Notes: generated from the sequence alone by a model not told the origin. A DNA stretch of 14,352 bases from FEN-1250 sp039918615 (GCA_039918615.1 JBDSHG010000173.1:1-14352), one strand, 5' to 3'. Numbered from the stretch's first letter, positions 6,960-14,087 are shown. Numbers and translations: made by a program.

Positions 6960-7715
6960 TCAAGCCGCGGGATCGAAGAAGTCGCCAATGCGAAGTAGCT
7001 CGTCGTACCCGTGCACGAACTCGAACGAGGGAACGGTCCCGGCAATGCGGCCGAGCGCTTCGAAATGAACGCCGGTGGCCGCATCGCCGAGCAACACCCA
7101 CGGCGACTGGCGGATGAGCGACGTGAGTGCGTCCGCTTCACCGCACCGCCGAAGCGACCCGTTCTCGCCCTGGCGGATGAACACGATGGCTCCGAGCCGC
7201 GCGAGGCGGGCGTGCGGTGCGTCGATTGGAATCCGATTTCGCGCGTCTCCCGTCATCGCCTCCGATTCCCTGCCGAGGAGCTCTGGAAAGGACGAGGCGA
7301 GTGATGCGCTGATCAGCGAATGCGAGCGCCACGCGTGCACGAGAATCGAGTCGCCGATTGGCTCGAGCACCACGCCGTCGTCACCGAGCATCGTCCAGCC
7401 CTGCCTGGCGAGCGCGAAGGCGAGGGTAGATTTTCCGCTGCCGCTCTCGCCAACGAAGATGAATGCGGAGCCCTTGTGATTGACCACTCCGGAGGCGTGC
7501 ACGTAGTAGCGGCCGTGCTGCCGGAGCCGAAGAATTGCACCAACGCGGGCGAGTGACTGCCGTGCATGTTTCGAGGCCGTTTCGTATCCCGTGCCGCGCG
7601 ACAGGCGGCCGCGCGCGACGTGGAGCTCGGCGCGTTCTCCCAGATGACGCAGCGTCGTTTCGGAGTCGAGGGTCACGCCTTCGACTCCGTTGGCGCGCCA
7701 CCGGGCCTCCATCAT
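6960..7715 (-). CDS. HprK-like serine kinase (HPr kinase C-terminal-type P-loop protein)
   Basis: A 251-residue cytoplasmic protein resembling the catalytic half of HPr(Ser) kinase. It has the His-Ala-Ser-Gly strand YVHASGVV (71-78), the Walker A loop GESGSGKST (89-97) and the acidic GDDGVVL (111-117) that follows in this fold. It lacks the N-terminal HprK domain and the RGLG-type HprK signature linked to phosphorylase activity, so it belongs with HprK-related kinases of unknown target. No HPr or PTS gene is in the window. Related kinases occur beside modified-peptide (for example some lasso peptide) and exopolysaccharide clusters. It starts 40 nt after the 80-aa gene and ends 9 nt before the propeller lipoprotein. 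ATG codons at 7715 and 7712 both fit; neither has a good ribosome binding site. The target is unknown, with the neighbouring small protein one candidate. Confidence 0.88.
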   Translation of the reverse strand: MMEARWRANGVEGVTLDSETTLRHLGERAELHVARGRLSRGTGYETASKHARQSLARVGAILRLRQHGRYYVHASGVVNHKGSAFIFVGESGSGKSTLAFALARQGWTMLGDDGVVLEPIGDSILVHAWRSHSLISASLASSFPELLGRESEAMTGDARNRIPIDAPHARLARLGAIVFIRQGENGSLRRCGEADALTSLIRQSPWVLLGDAATGVHFEALGRIAGTVPSFEFVHGYDELLRIGDFFDPAA

Positions 7716-7755
7716 CGGCGAGGGGCCGCGTCCGTACCGCAGGCGCGCCAGAGCA

Positions 7756-7998
7756 TTACGCCGGCGGGCATGGGGTGACGGGATTGCCGTTTTGGTCGAA
7801 GCACTGCGTGGACGATTGAAGGAAGAGAAGGCTCAGCGGCTGCGGAAGAGGAGCCTGCGTCAGCGCGGTCAGCGTGGAATGGCCCGCGAGGCTCGGAGTG
7901 ACCCACGCGCGACGTTGGCAGCAGTACGGCTGCGCATCGTCAGCGTTCGGTGCTTTCGCGCGATCGTGCTGGGCGATCACCGGAAGGAATTCCGTCAT
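7756..7998 (-). CDS. Small Cys-containing hypothetical protein, translationally coupled to the upstream lipoprotein
   Basis: An 80-residue protein I do not recognise. Its ATG overlaps the stop of the 471-aa lipoprotein gene as ATGA, a strong sign of real, coupled translation, and its third codon positions are mostly G or C like its neighbours. Cysteines lie at 26, 27, 66 and 77. The middle (48-61) is Pro/Leu-rich, and the C-terminus reads TQCFDQNGNPVTPCPPA. There is no evident signal peptide or membrane helix. A kinase-like gene follows 40 nt downstream. It could be a small structural or substrate protein, or a peptide precursor for modification; Ser and Thr are plentiful (for example SLLFLQSST). 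No lasso, lanthipeptide or PqqD pattern is apparent. Confidence 0.65.
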   Translation of the reverse strand: MTEFLPVIAQHDRAKAPNADDAQPYCCQRRAWVTPSLAGHSTLTALTQAPLPQPLSLLFLQSSTQCFDQNGNPVTPCPPA

Positions 7999-9410
7999 GG
8001 CCCCGTCGCTCCAATCTCGTAGTTGACGTTCGACCAGAGCGACGTGGCACTCGATGCCGCTCCCGGTCGCGTCCAGTTGCCGAAGAAAAAGAAGCGATCG
8101 TAGTTCACTGACGGATCTGGGCGAGTGGGCGCTGTGGGCAGTGAGGCGTACGGTATGGTCAGCAGCGGCACGCTGCTACTCGCGGGCGAATAGAGCGCGG
8201 CGGTGGCATTCCCGAACTTCGACACGCGCCACGAGGAGCCTGCCAGGCTCGTGGACACCGTAGCGCCGGGGATGAACGCTCCCACGGAATCGGTGAATCC
8301 CGAAACCGTCGCCGAAATGCCGAGCTGGACGAGCTTATTCGGATCCATCAGCCCAAGAAAGATGGACGCACTATCACTCGTGACAGGCATCGTCATCGTC
8401 GCGGCGATATAACCATCCTGCGATGCGCGCAGCGAATCGCTGCGATAGTACATGAGCGTCTCGGGCTGAGCGGTTGCCACGGTGCTCACGATCCGAAGTT
8501 GGCAACTGTTCGTCCCAGCCACGCAGCCGGGCGCCTGGATCGACGCCGCACCGCCTCCGGCTCCGAGTACCCGCCAGTCGGGTTCGGACCGAAGTCTCTG
8601 CAAATTGATGCGATTCGGCAGCGAATCCGCGATGTAGTGCACGGGCCATCGCGACTCGTTCGGCTCGACCCATGGCGCCATCATGGAGATGCCGAAGGAG
8701 AAAGTGCGGACGAGCGTTCCGAGTGGTGCCCTCGTACGAAAGCTGAACGGGCGGGTGTAATTGATCGCACCCGGAAACAGCCCAAGCTGACTCGTCTCGA
8801 AGTTGCCCGGTGCCTGCGCGCCGGTCCCTCCGCCTTCCAGAATCGTCTTGAAATACAGGTATGGCTGCGGGACGCCGCCCGTGAAGGGATAGACTCCATC
8901 AGCACTGTCGACCGCGACCGTGCACGAGAGCGCTGGGCACGTCGTGGGAATAGCGTTGCCGTCCGGCGCGTACATGATGTTGTACGGAAGGAAGGTGTAG
9001 TACACGTAGACGCCGATCGTGTCCTGCGGAAAGAACGGCCAGGTATGTGAGGAGTTCGTGCCGATGGCGAAATCCATCAGGTTGGAGACTCCGCCGCGCA
9101 GGTTGAACTCGACGGAGTCCGTCGACGCAAAGCCTTGAGGCTGTCCGGAAAACAAGTACTGGATCTGAGCGATGCTTCCAAAAAACCTCCCGCTGACGCC
9201 GGGCGGTGCCTCCATCGACGCACCCATGGGATGCATCTTCACGGTGCCGCTTTGCACATCCACATCGACGATCACCGTGCCGAGGTTGTGGAGCTGCTCG
9301 ATTGGAATCTGATGATTCGCCGGAGACGTCGAGTCTTCCGTGCAGGCTCCGATGGCGACACACGCCACGAGACCGAGCACAAATCGATACAAGCGACCGT
9401 AACCATGCAT
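7995..9410 (-). CDS. Large beta-rich lipoprotein of unknown function
   Basis: A 471-residue exported lipoprotein. Residues 1-22 form a signal peptide (MHGYGRLYR, then a hydrophobic core) ending in the lipobox AIGAC, with Cys23 as the lipidation site, followed by TEDSTSP. The mature protein is rich in Ser, Thr, Gly, Pro and aromatic residues, with alternating short hydrophobic strands, and has paired Cys stretches (TTCPALSC and GCVAGTNSC) that may form disulfides. No catalytic motif is recognised. The C-terminal third, around SDSASIFLGLMDPNKLVQLG, could be a jelly-roll-like fold, but this is a guess. The ATG at 9410 has GAGGG about 9 nt upstream. It is the first gene of the minus-strand run, and its stop overlaps the start of the 80-aa gene. 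Confidence 0.85.
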   Translation of the reverse strand: MHGYGRLYRFVLGLVACVAIGACTEDSTSPANHQIPIEQLHNLGTVIVDVDVQSGTVKMHPMGASMEAPPGVSGRFFGSIAQIQYLFSGQPQGFASTDSVEFNLRGGVSNLMDFAIGTNSSHTWPFFPQDTIGVYVYYTFLPYNIMYAPDGNAIPTTCPALSCTVAVDSADGVYPFTGGVPQPYLYFKTILEGGGTGAQAPGNFETSQLGLFPGAINYTRPFSFRTRAPLGTLVRTFSFGISMMAPWVEPNESRWPVHYIADSLPNRINLQRLRSEPDWRVLGAGGGAASIQAPGCVAGTNSCQLRIVSTVATAQPETLMYYRSDSLRASQDGYIAATMTMPVTSDSASIFLGLMDPNKLVQLGISATVSGFTDSVGAFIPGATVSTSLAGSSWRVSKFGNATAALYSPASSSVPLLTIPYASLPTAPTRPDPSVNYDRFFFFGNWTRPGAASSATSLWSNVNYEIGATGP

Positions 9411-9669
9411 ACGCGACTGCCCTCATCCGCGACAAGGAGATTTCAGGGGACTGACGAGTCCATGCGCTACAAATGGCGGCTCTGCAATAAGATACGACCG
9501 TTCGCATGAAAGGAAAGAGCCAAGGGCGTTACATCGAATGGAAAATTAACTACCGAGCTCAACGGCTGGAGCCGCGCCGAACAGCTTCAACAGGCAAGAA
9601 ATGGCATGCCCCCTGCCCTGCCACGTGACACACGGACGTTCCCCTCCCGCCCTCTTCCACAAGTCGAAC
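9411..9669. promoter_or_regulatory. Divergent intergenic region, presumed promoters of the lipoprotein operon and the oxidoreductase
   Basis: This stretch separates two divergent genes, so it should hold both promoters. It contains AT-richer patches, notably around 9485-9495 and 9537-9551. On the minus strand a -10-like TATCTT lies at 9489-9494, which would give a leader of about 70 nt to the lipoprotein ATG; no convincing -35 precedes it. For the plus strand, GGAAAATTAACTA (9540-9552) is AT-rich but does not form a clear sigma-70 pair. No operator-like repeat was seen. Part of this interval is coding if the oxidoreductase starts at 9601. Confidence 0.35.
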
Positions 9670-11232
9670 GTGCATCCAGACTCCGGCCAGACCACCTCTC
9701 TCTGGATGGACTCCGCGTCCGTTCCGAGCTATCCCGCACTCACCGACAACGCGGATACCGAGGTTTGCATAATCGGAGCCGGGATCGCCGGACTAACCAC
9801 CGCGTATCTACTCGCACTCGAAGGTCGCAAGGTCATCGTCATCGACGACGGACAAATCGGAAGCGGCGAGACGTCGCGCACCACCGCGCATCTCTCCAAC
9901 GAGATCGATGATCGCTACGTCGAGGTCGAGCGCGTACACGGCGAGGAGAATGCGCGACTCGCTGCCGAATCGCATACCGCAGCCATCGACTTCATCGAGT
10001 CGTTCGTGCTCGACACCAACGTCGACTGCGACTTCAAGCGCGTCGATGGCTACCTCTTTCTCTCCGAAGGCGATACGCCGGACGTGCTCGACGACGAACA
10101 CGACGCCGCGCGGCGCGCGGGCATCGAAGTAGAGAAGGTCGATCGCGCGCCGATCTCGTCGTTCGACACGGGACCATGCCTCCGCTTCCCGAACCAGGCG
10201 CGCTTCCGTCCGCTCACGTATCTCGCCGCACTCGCGGAGTCGTTCGTCGAGGCAGGAGGGCGCATCTTCTGCGGCTCGCGCGTGACGAACACCGTGTCGA
10301 AGGACGGACGCATCACCGCCACGATCGAGAAGCCGGAGGTGAAGGTCACCGCGAGCTCGCTCGTCGTGTGCACGAACTCACCGATTTATGATCTCTTCGC
10401 GATGCACACGAAGCAGGCGCCCTATCGCTCGTATGTCGTCGCCGCACACGTGCCGCGCGGGTCGGTGACGGACGCGCTCTACTGGGACACGGAAGATCCC
10501 TATCATTACGCTCGGCTCCAACCCGCGACGGGGAAGGGCGAGCACGACCTGCTCATCGTCGGCGGTGAGGATCACAAGACGGGGCAGGAGACCGACATGC
10601 AGCAGCGCTTCGCGAATCTCGAGCAGTGGACGCGCGAACGCTTTCCGAACGTGGTCGACTTTCCCTACCACTGGTCGGGACAGGTGATGGAGCCCGCGGA
10701 TCTGCTCGCATTCATCGGCCGCAATCCGGGCGACGAGAACGTCTATATCTGCACCGGCGATTCCGGAATGGGGATGACGCACGGCACGATGGCAGGGCTG
10801 ATCATCAGCGATCTCATCATGGATCGCGAGAATCCATGGACGAAGCTCTACGATCCCTCACGCATCTCGATCAACTACGATGCGCTCAAGACGTTCGTGA
10901 AGGAGAACGCGAACGTCGGCGTGATGTACACGGACTGGGTGCGCCCGATGAACGGCGAGTCGCTCGACGAGCTGCCGTGCGGCGAGGGAATCGTCGTCCG
11001 ACGCAAGACGCATCCGGTGGCGGTCTACTGCGACGACGAGGGCGCGCTCCACGAGATGACGGCGGTGTGTCCACACCTCAAGTGCATCGTCCATTGGAAC
11101 ACGCTCGAGAAGTCGTGGGACTGCCCCTGCCACGGCTCGCGCTTCGACGCGTACGGGAAGGTGTTCACGGGACCGGCGGTTTCATCGCTCGCACCGGTGG
11201 ACGACGAGGGTAAGCCGATCGAAGGGGCGTAA
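9670..11232 (+). CDS. FAD-dependent oxidoreductase (DAO family) with C-terminal Rieske [2Fe-2S] domain
   Basis: A 520-residue two-domain redox protein counted from the GTG at 9670. The N-terminal part is a glutathione-reductase-fold FAD domain with EVCIIGAGIAGLTTAYLL (GAGIAG at 36-41), then DDG and a SGETSRTTAHLS flavin-loop segment. A second FAD-binding stretch near the end of this domain reads NVYICTGDSGMGMTHG. The C-terminal ~100 residues form a Rieske domain with C467-x-H469 and C485-x2-H488 as cluster ligands, plus C472 and C487 placed like the disulfide pair of bc-type Rieske proteins. It probably oxidises an amine or amino-acid-like substrate and passes electrons through the cluster; the substrate is unknown. 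An ATG at 9601 would add 23 residues (MACPLPCHVTHG...) that look non-conserved; VHPDSGQTTSLWM resembles the family's usual N-terminus, so I prefer 9670, without a clear ribosome binding site. Confidence 0.9.
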   Translation: MHPDSGQTTSLWMDSASVPSYPALTDNADTEVCIIGAGIAGLTTAYLLALEGRKVIVIDDGQIGSGETSRTTAHLSNEIDDRYVEVERVHGEENARLAAESHTAAIDFIESFVLDTNVDCDFKRVDGYLFLSEGDTPDVLDDEHDAARRAGIEVEKVDRAPISSFDTGPCLRFPNQARFRPLTYLAALAESFVEAGGRIFCGSRVTNTVSKDGRITATIEKPEVKVTASSLVVCTNSPIYDLFAMHTKQAPYRSYVVAAHVPRGSVTDALYWDTEDPYHYARLQPATGKGEHDLLIVGGEDHKTGQETDMQQRFANLEQWTRERFPNVVDFPYHWSGQVMEPADLLAFIGRNPGDENVYICTGDSGMGMTHGTMAGLIISDLIMDRENPWTKLYDPSRISINYDALKTFVKENANVGVMYTDWVRPMNGESLDELPCGEGIVVRRKTHPVAVYCDDEGALHEMTAVCPHLKCIVHWNTLEKSWDCPCHGSRFDAYGKVFTGPAVSSLAPVDDEGKPIEGA

Positions 11233-11265
11233 TCGGGGTATTCTTGAGCATGGTGACAGTGCGAC

Positions 11266-11280
11266 GCTCGCGCGGCGAGC
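11266..11280 (+). terminator. Short GC hairpin after the oxidoreductase gene, possible weak terminator
   Basis: GCTCGC and GCGAGC pair perfectly around a GCG loop, 33 nt past the oxidoreductase stop. No U tract follows, so intrinsic termination is doubtful. A TATATA sequence at 11291-11296 lies just downstream and could be a -10 box for the next gene, in which case the hairpin would overlap its upstream promoter region. Confidence 0.25.
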
Positions 11281-11357
11281 CGGGATGCGGTATATAGGTG
11301 GCCTCCCGAGGTGACCCCCTGAGACAGCGGAACGCCAAGCCCGGCCCCCCGCCACCC

Positions 11358-12728
11358 ATGCAGATCGGCAAGCCGTTCCCCGACGACCACGCAATTCTGT
11401 GGGCGCCGGTGGAGGGGCTCACGCGCTCGATGGAGCTGTCGCCCCCCGCAATCGTGATCACGCAGGGCGCACTCCGCGAGGTCATCCGCCATCTCTCCTC
11501 GTCCCCCGAGCAGGAGCTGCTGGGCTTCCTCATCGGCGAGCCGTGCGAGTGCCCGAAATCGAAGCGCCGCTTCCTCTGCATCACGGGAACACTGCGCACG
11601 GGACACGTGATCGCCGAAGACGAGCCGGTGCAGATTCCGGACGCCGAGTGGCTGGGGCAGCAGCTGGAGGTTCGCCGGCGGCGATCGACGTTGATCGGGT
11701 GGTATCACAGCACGCCATTTCTCTCGCCGTCACCCTCACCGCTCGATCTCGAATCGCATCGCGCGCGCTTCACGGAGGCGTGGCAGTGCGGGCTCGTGAT
11801 CGCCACCGAAGGCAACGATCCCGCTGGCGGATTCTTCCGCGCGCACGCGGATCCGTCCGCGGGCGGCGCATACGTACCGTTCTACGAGCAGATCGACGAC
11901 GACGGCATTCTCGAGGGCGGGATGCTGCGCACGCTGATCGACTGGAAGAGCTACAGCACGTCGGAGCTCACGGAGCACGATGCGAACGAGCGCAGCGTGC
12001 ACATGTCGGGGAAGGGGCGCCGGGCGGATCTGGATGCTGCACCGCAAGCGCTCCCGCTGATGATACCGCAGGCGTCGATCGACCCGGTCGGTTCGCTGCC
12101 GATGCGCAGCCGATGGGTGGGCGCGGGGATTTCGATCGTGGCCGCGCTGGCGATCACCGTCGTCGCGGTGCAGATCTGGAATTCGCGCCGCCTGCCGGAG
12201 CCGCCAATGACCGCCATGCCTCGGCAGCGCGAGCTGGTGGTGGTGCCGAATGCGGCAGCGATCGCGGCGCAGCAGCGCGCGGATTCGATCGCGGCGGCGA
12301 GCGCGGTGATCGCGCGGGGCACAGGCGCGCTTCCGGCGCCGGGCGCTACCTCGCGTGAGACGACCTCTGTCGCGAGCGCAGTGCCTGTGGCGCCGCCTGA
12401 TGCGCCGAGTGGGCCGACGGTGAGCGCGCCGATTCCGTCGGAGATCCGGATGGCGGCGCAGTCGCGCTTCGACTCGCTCGCGGACTCGCTCGAGCACGGG
12501 CTGCACAACTATCACGACCGCCGCACCGACTTCGGGCAGAAGCGGCTCTCGTGCAAGGAGCTGTCGTACGGCTACCGTGCGGCGGACGAGGCGCTGGTTG
12601 GACTCGCGAAGCTCGCGGGCGATACGCGCTCGCTCGACCCGAACCGCAAGGCGCGCTACAACTCGCTCATCGCCGGCATGGACACGGTGAACGACGACTT
12701 CGACGCGAGCAAGTGCAAGCGCGTGTGA
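11358..12728 (+). CDS. Membrane-anchored JAB/MPN-domain protein with an incomplete JAMM motif
   Basis: A 456-residue protein from the ATG at 11358. Residues ~26-165 form a prokaryotic JAB/MPN domain: a Glu-bearing strand SPEQELLGFLIGE (49-61), then GWYHSTPFLSPSPSPLDLES (114-133). The canonical metalloprotease motif is HxHPx6SxxD; here H117, P120, S127 and D130 keep exact spacing, but the second His is Thr119, so zinc binding is probably impaired. A transmembrane helix follows (VGAGISIVAALAITVVAVQI, 254-273), then an Ala/Pro/Ser-rich linker and a helical C-terminal domain with Cys near SCKELSYGYR and at the extreme end (SKCKRV). The frame is open from a GTG at 11298, but a TATATA at 11291 would place transcription start beyond it. 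ATG 11430, at the JAB domain edge with GGAGGGG upstream, is another option. Cytoplasmic JAB and external C-terminus are inferred. Confidence 0.8.
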   Translation: MQIGKPFPDDHAILWAPVEGLTRSMELSPPAIVITQGALREVIRHLSSSPEQELLGFLIGEPCECPKSKRRFLCITGTLRTGHVIAEDEPVQIPDAEWLGQQLEVRRRRSTLIGWYHSTPFLSPSPSPLDLESHRARFTEAWQCGLVIATEGNDPAGGFFRAHADPSAGGAYVPFYEQIDDDGILEGGMLRTLIDWKSYSTSELTEHDANERSVHMSGKGRRADLDAAPQALPLMIPQASIDPVGSLPMRSRWVGAGISIVAALAITVVAVQIWNSRRLPEPPMTAMPRQRELVVVPNAAAIAAQQRADSIAAASAVIARGTGALPAPGATSRETTSVASAVPVAPPDAPSGPTVSAPIPSEIRMAAQSRFDSLADSLEHGLHNYHDRRTDFGQKRLSCKELSYGYRAADEALVGLAKLAGDTRSLDPNRKARYNSLIAGMDTVNDDFDASKCKRV

Positions 12729-12738
12729 TTCGGAGTCG

Positions 12739-13317
12739 CTAGGCGGAGGTCGTGACGTAGCACGTGGCCTGTACCGCGCTCGCGCTCCAGAGTGTCGCTC
12801 CCATGTTCACGACCTGCAGGAGCGCGGTGCGCCGCACTTCATCCGCGCTCTGCGAGCCGAGGAGTGCGCTTTCGAGCGCGCGGGCACCGGTGGCGTCGGG
12901 ATCGATGACGACGTCGAAGCCGCGCACGAGCGCCTCGCGGCACGATGTCGACACGCACATGTGTGTGTAGAAGCCGGTGATCAGCACGCTGCTGACGTCG
13001 AGGTCGCGCAGCCACTGCTCGAGCTCCGTGTTGGTGAAGGCGCCGAAGACCTCCTTCGTGAAGAGGCGCTCGGTGCTCGCGCCATCGTGTCGCGCGCCGA
13101 ACCCTTCGCTGAGCGCGGCGCCCCAGCTGCCGGGAACGAAGGCGGGGGACTCGGTGGGTTTGTTGTGATGGCGGACCCAGGCTATCGGGCGGCCGTCGCG
13201 GCGGGCGGCTTCGACGTGGGCGGCGATGGCGGCGACGGCGGAGTCGTGATTGGGGACGGTGCGCTGGCCGTGGACGGAGAATTCGTTCTGGGCGTCGACG
13301 ACGAGAAGGGCTTGCAT
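12739..13317 (-). CDS. Isochorismatase-family cysteine hydrolase
   Basis: A 192-residue protein of the compact alpha/beta cysteine hydrolase family, which includes nicotinamidase, isochorismatase and N-carbamoyl hydrolases. The catalytic triad is visible: Asp8 in LLVVDAQNEF (4-13), Lys88 in LFTKEVFGAF (85-94) and Cys121 in GFYTHMCVSTSC (115-126). The cis-peptide segment preceding the Cys loop is typical (SSVLITG). The nicotinamidase metal-binding D-x-H-x-x-H cluster is not evident, so an amide or carbamoyl hydrolase is likelier than PncA; the substrate is unknown. The ATG at 13317 has AGGAG 7 nt upstream. The gene diverges from an Lrp/AsnC regulator, which probably controls it, and its stop is 10 nt from the JAB gene's stop, converging. 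Confidence 0.91.
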   Translation of the reverse strand: MQALLVVDAQNEFSVHGQRTVPNHDSAVAAIAAHVEAARRDGRPIAWVRHHNKPTESPAFVPGSWGAALSEGFGARHDGASTERLFTKEVFGAFTNTELEQWLRDLDVSSVLITGFYTHMCVSTSCREALVRGFDVVIDPDATGARALESALLGSQSADEVRRTALLQVVNMGATLWSASAVQATCYVTTSA

Positions 13318-13348
13318 TGAAAAGCTCCTGTAGAATGTGATTCGATAT

Positions 13349-13365
13349 TGCTACACTATGCTACA
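13349..13365. promoter_or_regulatory. TGCTACA direct repeats between the hydrolase and the Lrp/AsnC gene, candidate operator
   Basis: TGCTACA occurs twice (13349-13355 and 13359-13365) with start points exactly 10 bp apart, one helical turn, so both copies face the same side of the DNA. They lie in the 114-bp, AT-richer region between two divergent genes, 32 nt from the hydrolase ATG and 67 nt from the regulator ATG. Lrp/AsnC proteins usually bind helically phased sites next to their own gene and regulate it and a divergent neighbour. Site and regulator are linked by position only. Confidence 0.4.
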
Positions 13366-13431
13366 AGGAGTATCTATTTTGCGACAACTCAGCCGAATAT
13401 TCTTCGGTCACTGAGAATCCCGTGCAATGGA

Positions 13432-13923
13432 ATGATGATGATTGCTGCGCCGTTGGATGACACCGATCGCATTCTCGTCGCCGCCCTTCAGGAGAACGCC
13501 CAGCTCAGGCTCGAGGACCTCGCGAAGCTCGTGCGCATGGTGCCGTCATCGGTACACGAGCGCCTGCGCCGACTCACGCGCGATGAAGTCATCCGCGGCT
13601 GGACCATCGACATCGATCCCGCAGCCTTCGGGTTGCAGCTGCTCGCCTTCATCGGCGTGCGCTCATCGAAGCCATGCTCGAAGCTCATGCCGCACATCGA
13701 GCCGATCGACGCGATCGAAGAGGCGCACTCCGTTGCCGGCGCCTACGGGCTGATGCTCAAGGTGCGCGTCGAGAGCACCGCCGCGCTGCTCCTGCTCGTC
13801 GAGCAGCTGCGCATGATTCCCGGCGTCGAGGGAACGGAGACATCGATCGTGCTCAAGACACACATCGATCGGCCCATCGCGCTTCCGGAAATGCCTGGTC
13901 CATCGCGAGTGCGGTCGGGCTGA
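13432..13923 (+). CDS. Lrp/AsnC-family transcriptional regulator
   Basis: A 163-residue protein of typical Lrp/AsnC size. It opens with LDDTDRILVAALQENAQLRL (8-27), followed by the helix-turn-helix LEDLAKLVRMVPSSVHERLRRL (27-48, read across two helices). Then comes the hinge strand IRGWTIDIDPAAFGL and a RAM/AsnC-type ligand and oligomerisation domain, including AYGLMLKVRVES and the EQLRMIPGVEGTETSIVL strand-helix-strand. These regulators sense amino acids or related small molecules. Three in-frame ATG codons (13432, 13435, 13438) open it; the frame runs open further to a TTG at 13348, but those residues precede the usual family start and cover the putative operator. The divergent cysteine hydrolase is the likeliest target. 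Confidence 0.92.
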   Translation: MMMIAAPLDDTDRILVAALQENAQLRLEDLAKLVRMVPSSVHERLRRLTRDEVIRGWTIDIDPAAFGLQLLAFIGVRSSKPCSKLMPHIEPIDAIEEAHSVAGAYGLMLKVRVESTAALLLLVEQLRMIPGVEGTETSIVLKTHIDRPIALPEMPGPSRVRSG

Positions 13924-13973
13924 GGTTCGAGAGGGATGAGGGCGCGCGGGAACCCAAGCGTCAACAGACCGGT

Positions 13974-14087
13974 GAAACGATTCAACGGAGAGAAGCACGG
14001 ATGAAACGGATAAGACCTAAGCCGGGTCAGAACCGAAATCGCAGTCATCCGTTCGATCCGTGCCGTTGATCCGTTCAATCGTTTTTC
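13974..14087. repeat. Long imperfect inverted repeat downstream of the regulator
   Basis: The left arm (13974-14011) and the reverse complement of the right arm (14047-14087) agree over most of about 40 positions, sharing AACGATT, AACGGA, GCACGGAT and AACGGAT blocks in the same order, with small gaps. The loop is 35 nt and has its own GACC/GGTC pairing (14014-14028). The right arm ends in GTTTTTC, so transcription from the regulator gene could end here. The repeated ACGGAT units also look like a dispersed intergenic repeat family. There is no coding sequence in 13924-14145. Confidence 0.6.

Noticed and set aside
6960..7998. Lasso peptide cluster, suggested by HprK-like kinase plus AsnB homologue plus a small protein
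   Set aside because: No RRE/PqqD, no transglutaminase-like protease and no ABC transporter in the window; AsnB is separated by six genes and has an intact amidotransferase start; the small protein lacks a clear leader/core boundary.
11358..12728. Bacterial ubiquitin-like deconjugation or CBASS-type JAB system
   Set aside because: No E1, E2, ubiquitin-like or cyclase gene adjoins, and the JAMM motif lacks a zinc His.
12720..12745. Bidirectional terminator between the convergent JAB and hydrolase genes
   Set aside because: Only 10 nt separate the stops, and no stem with a T tract could be found there.
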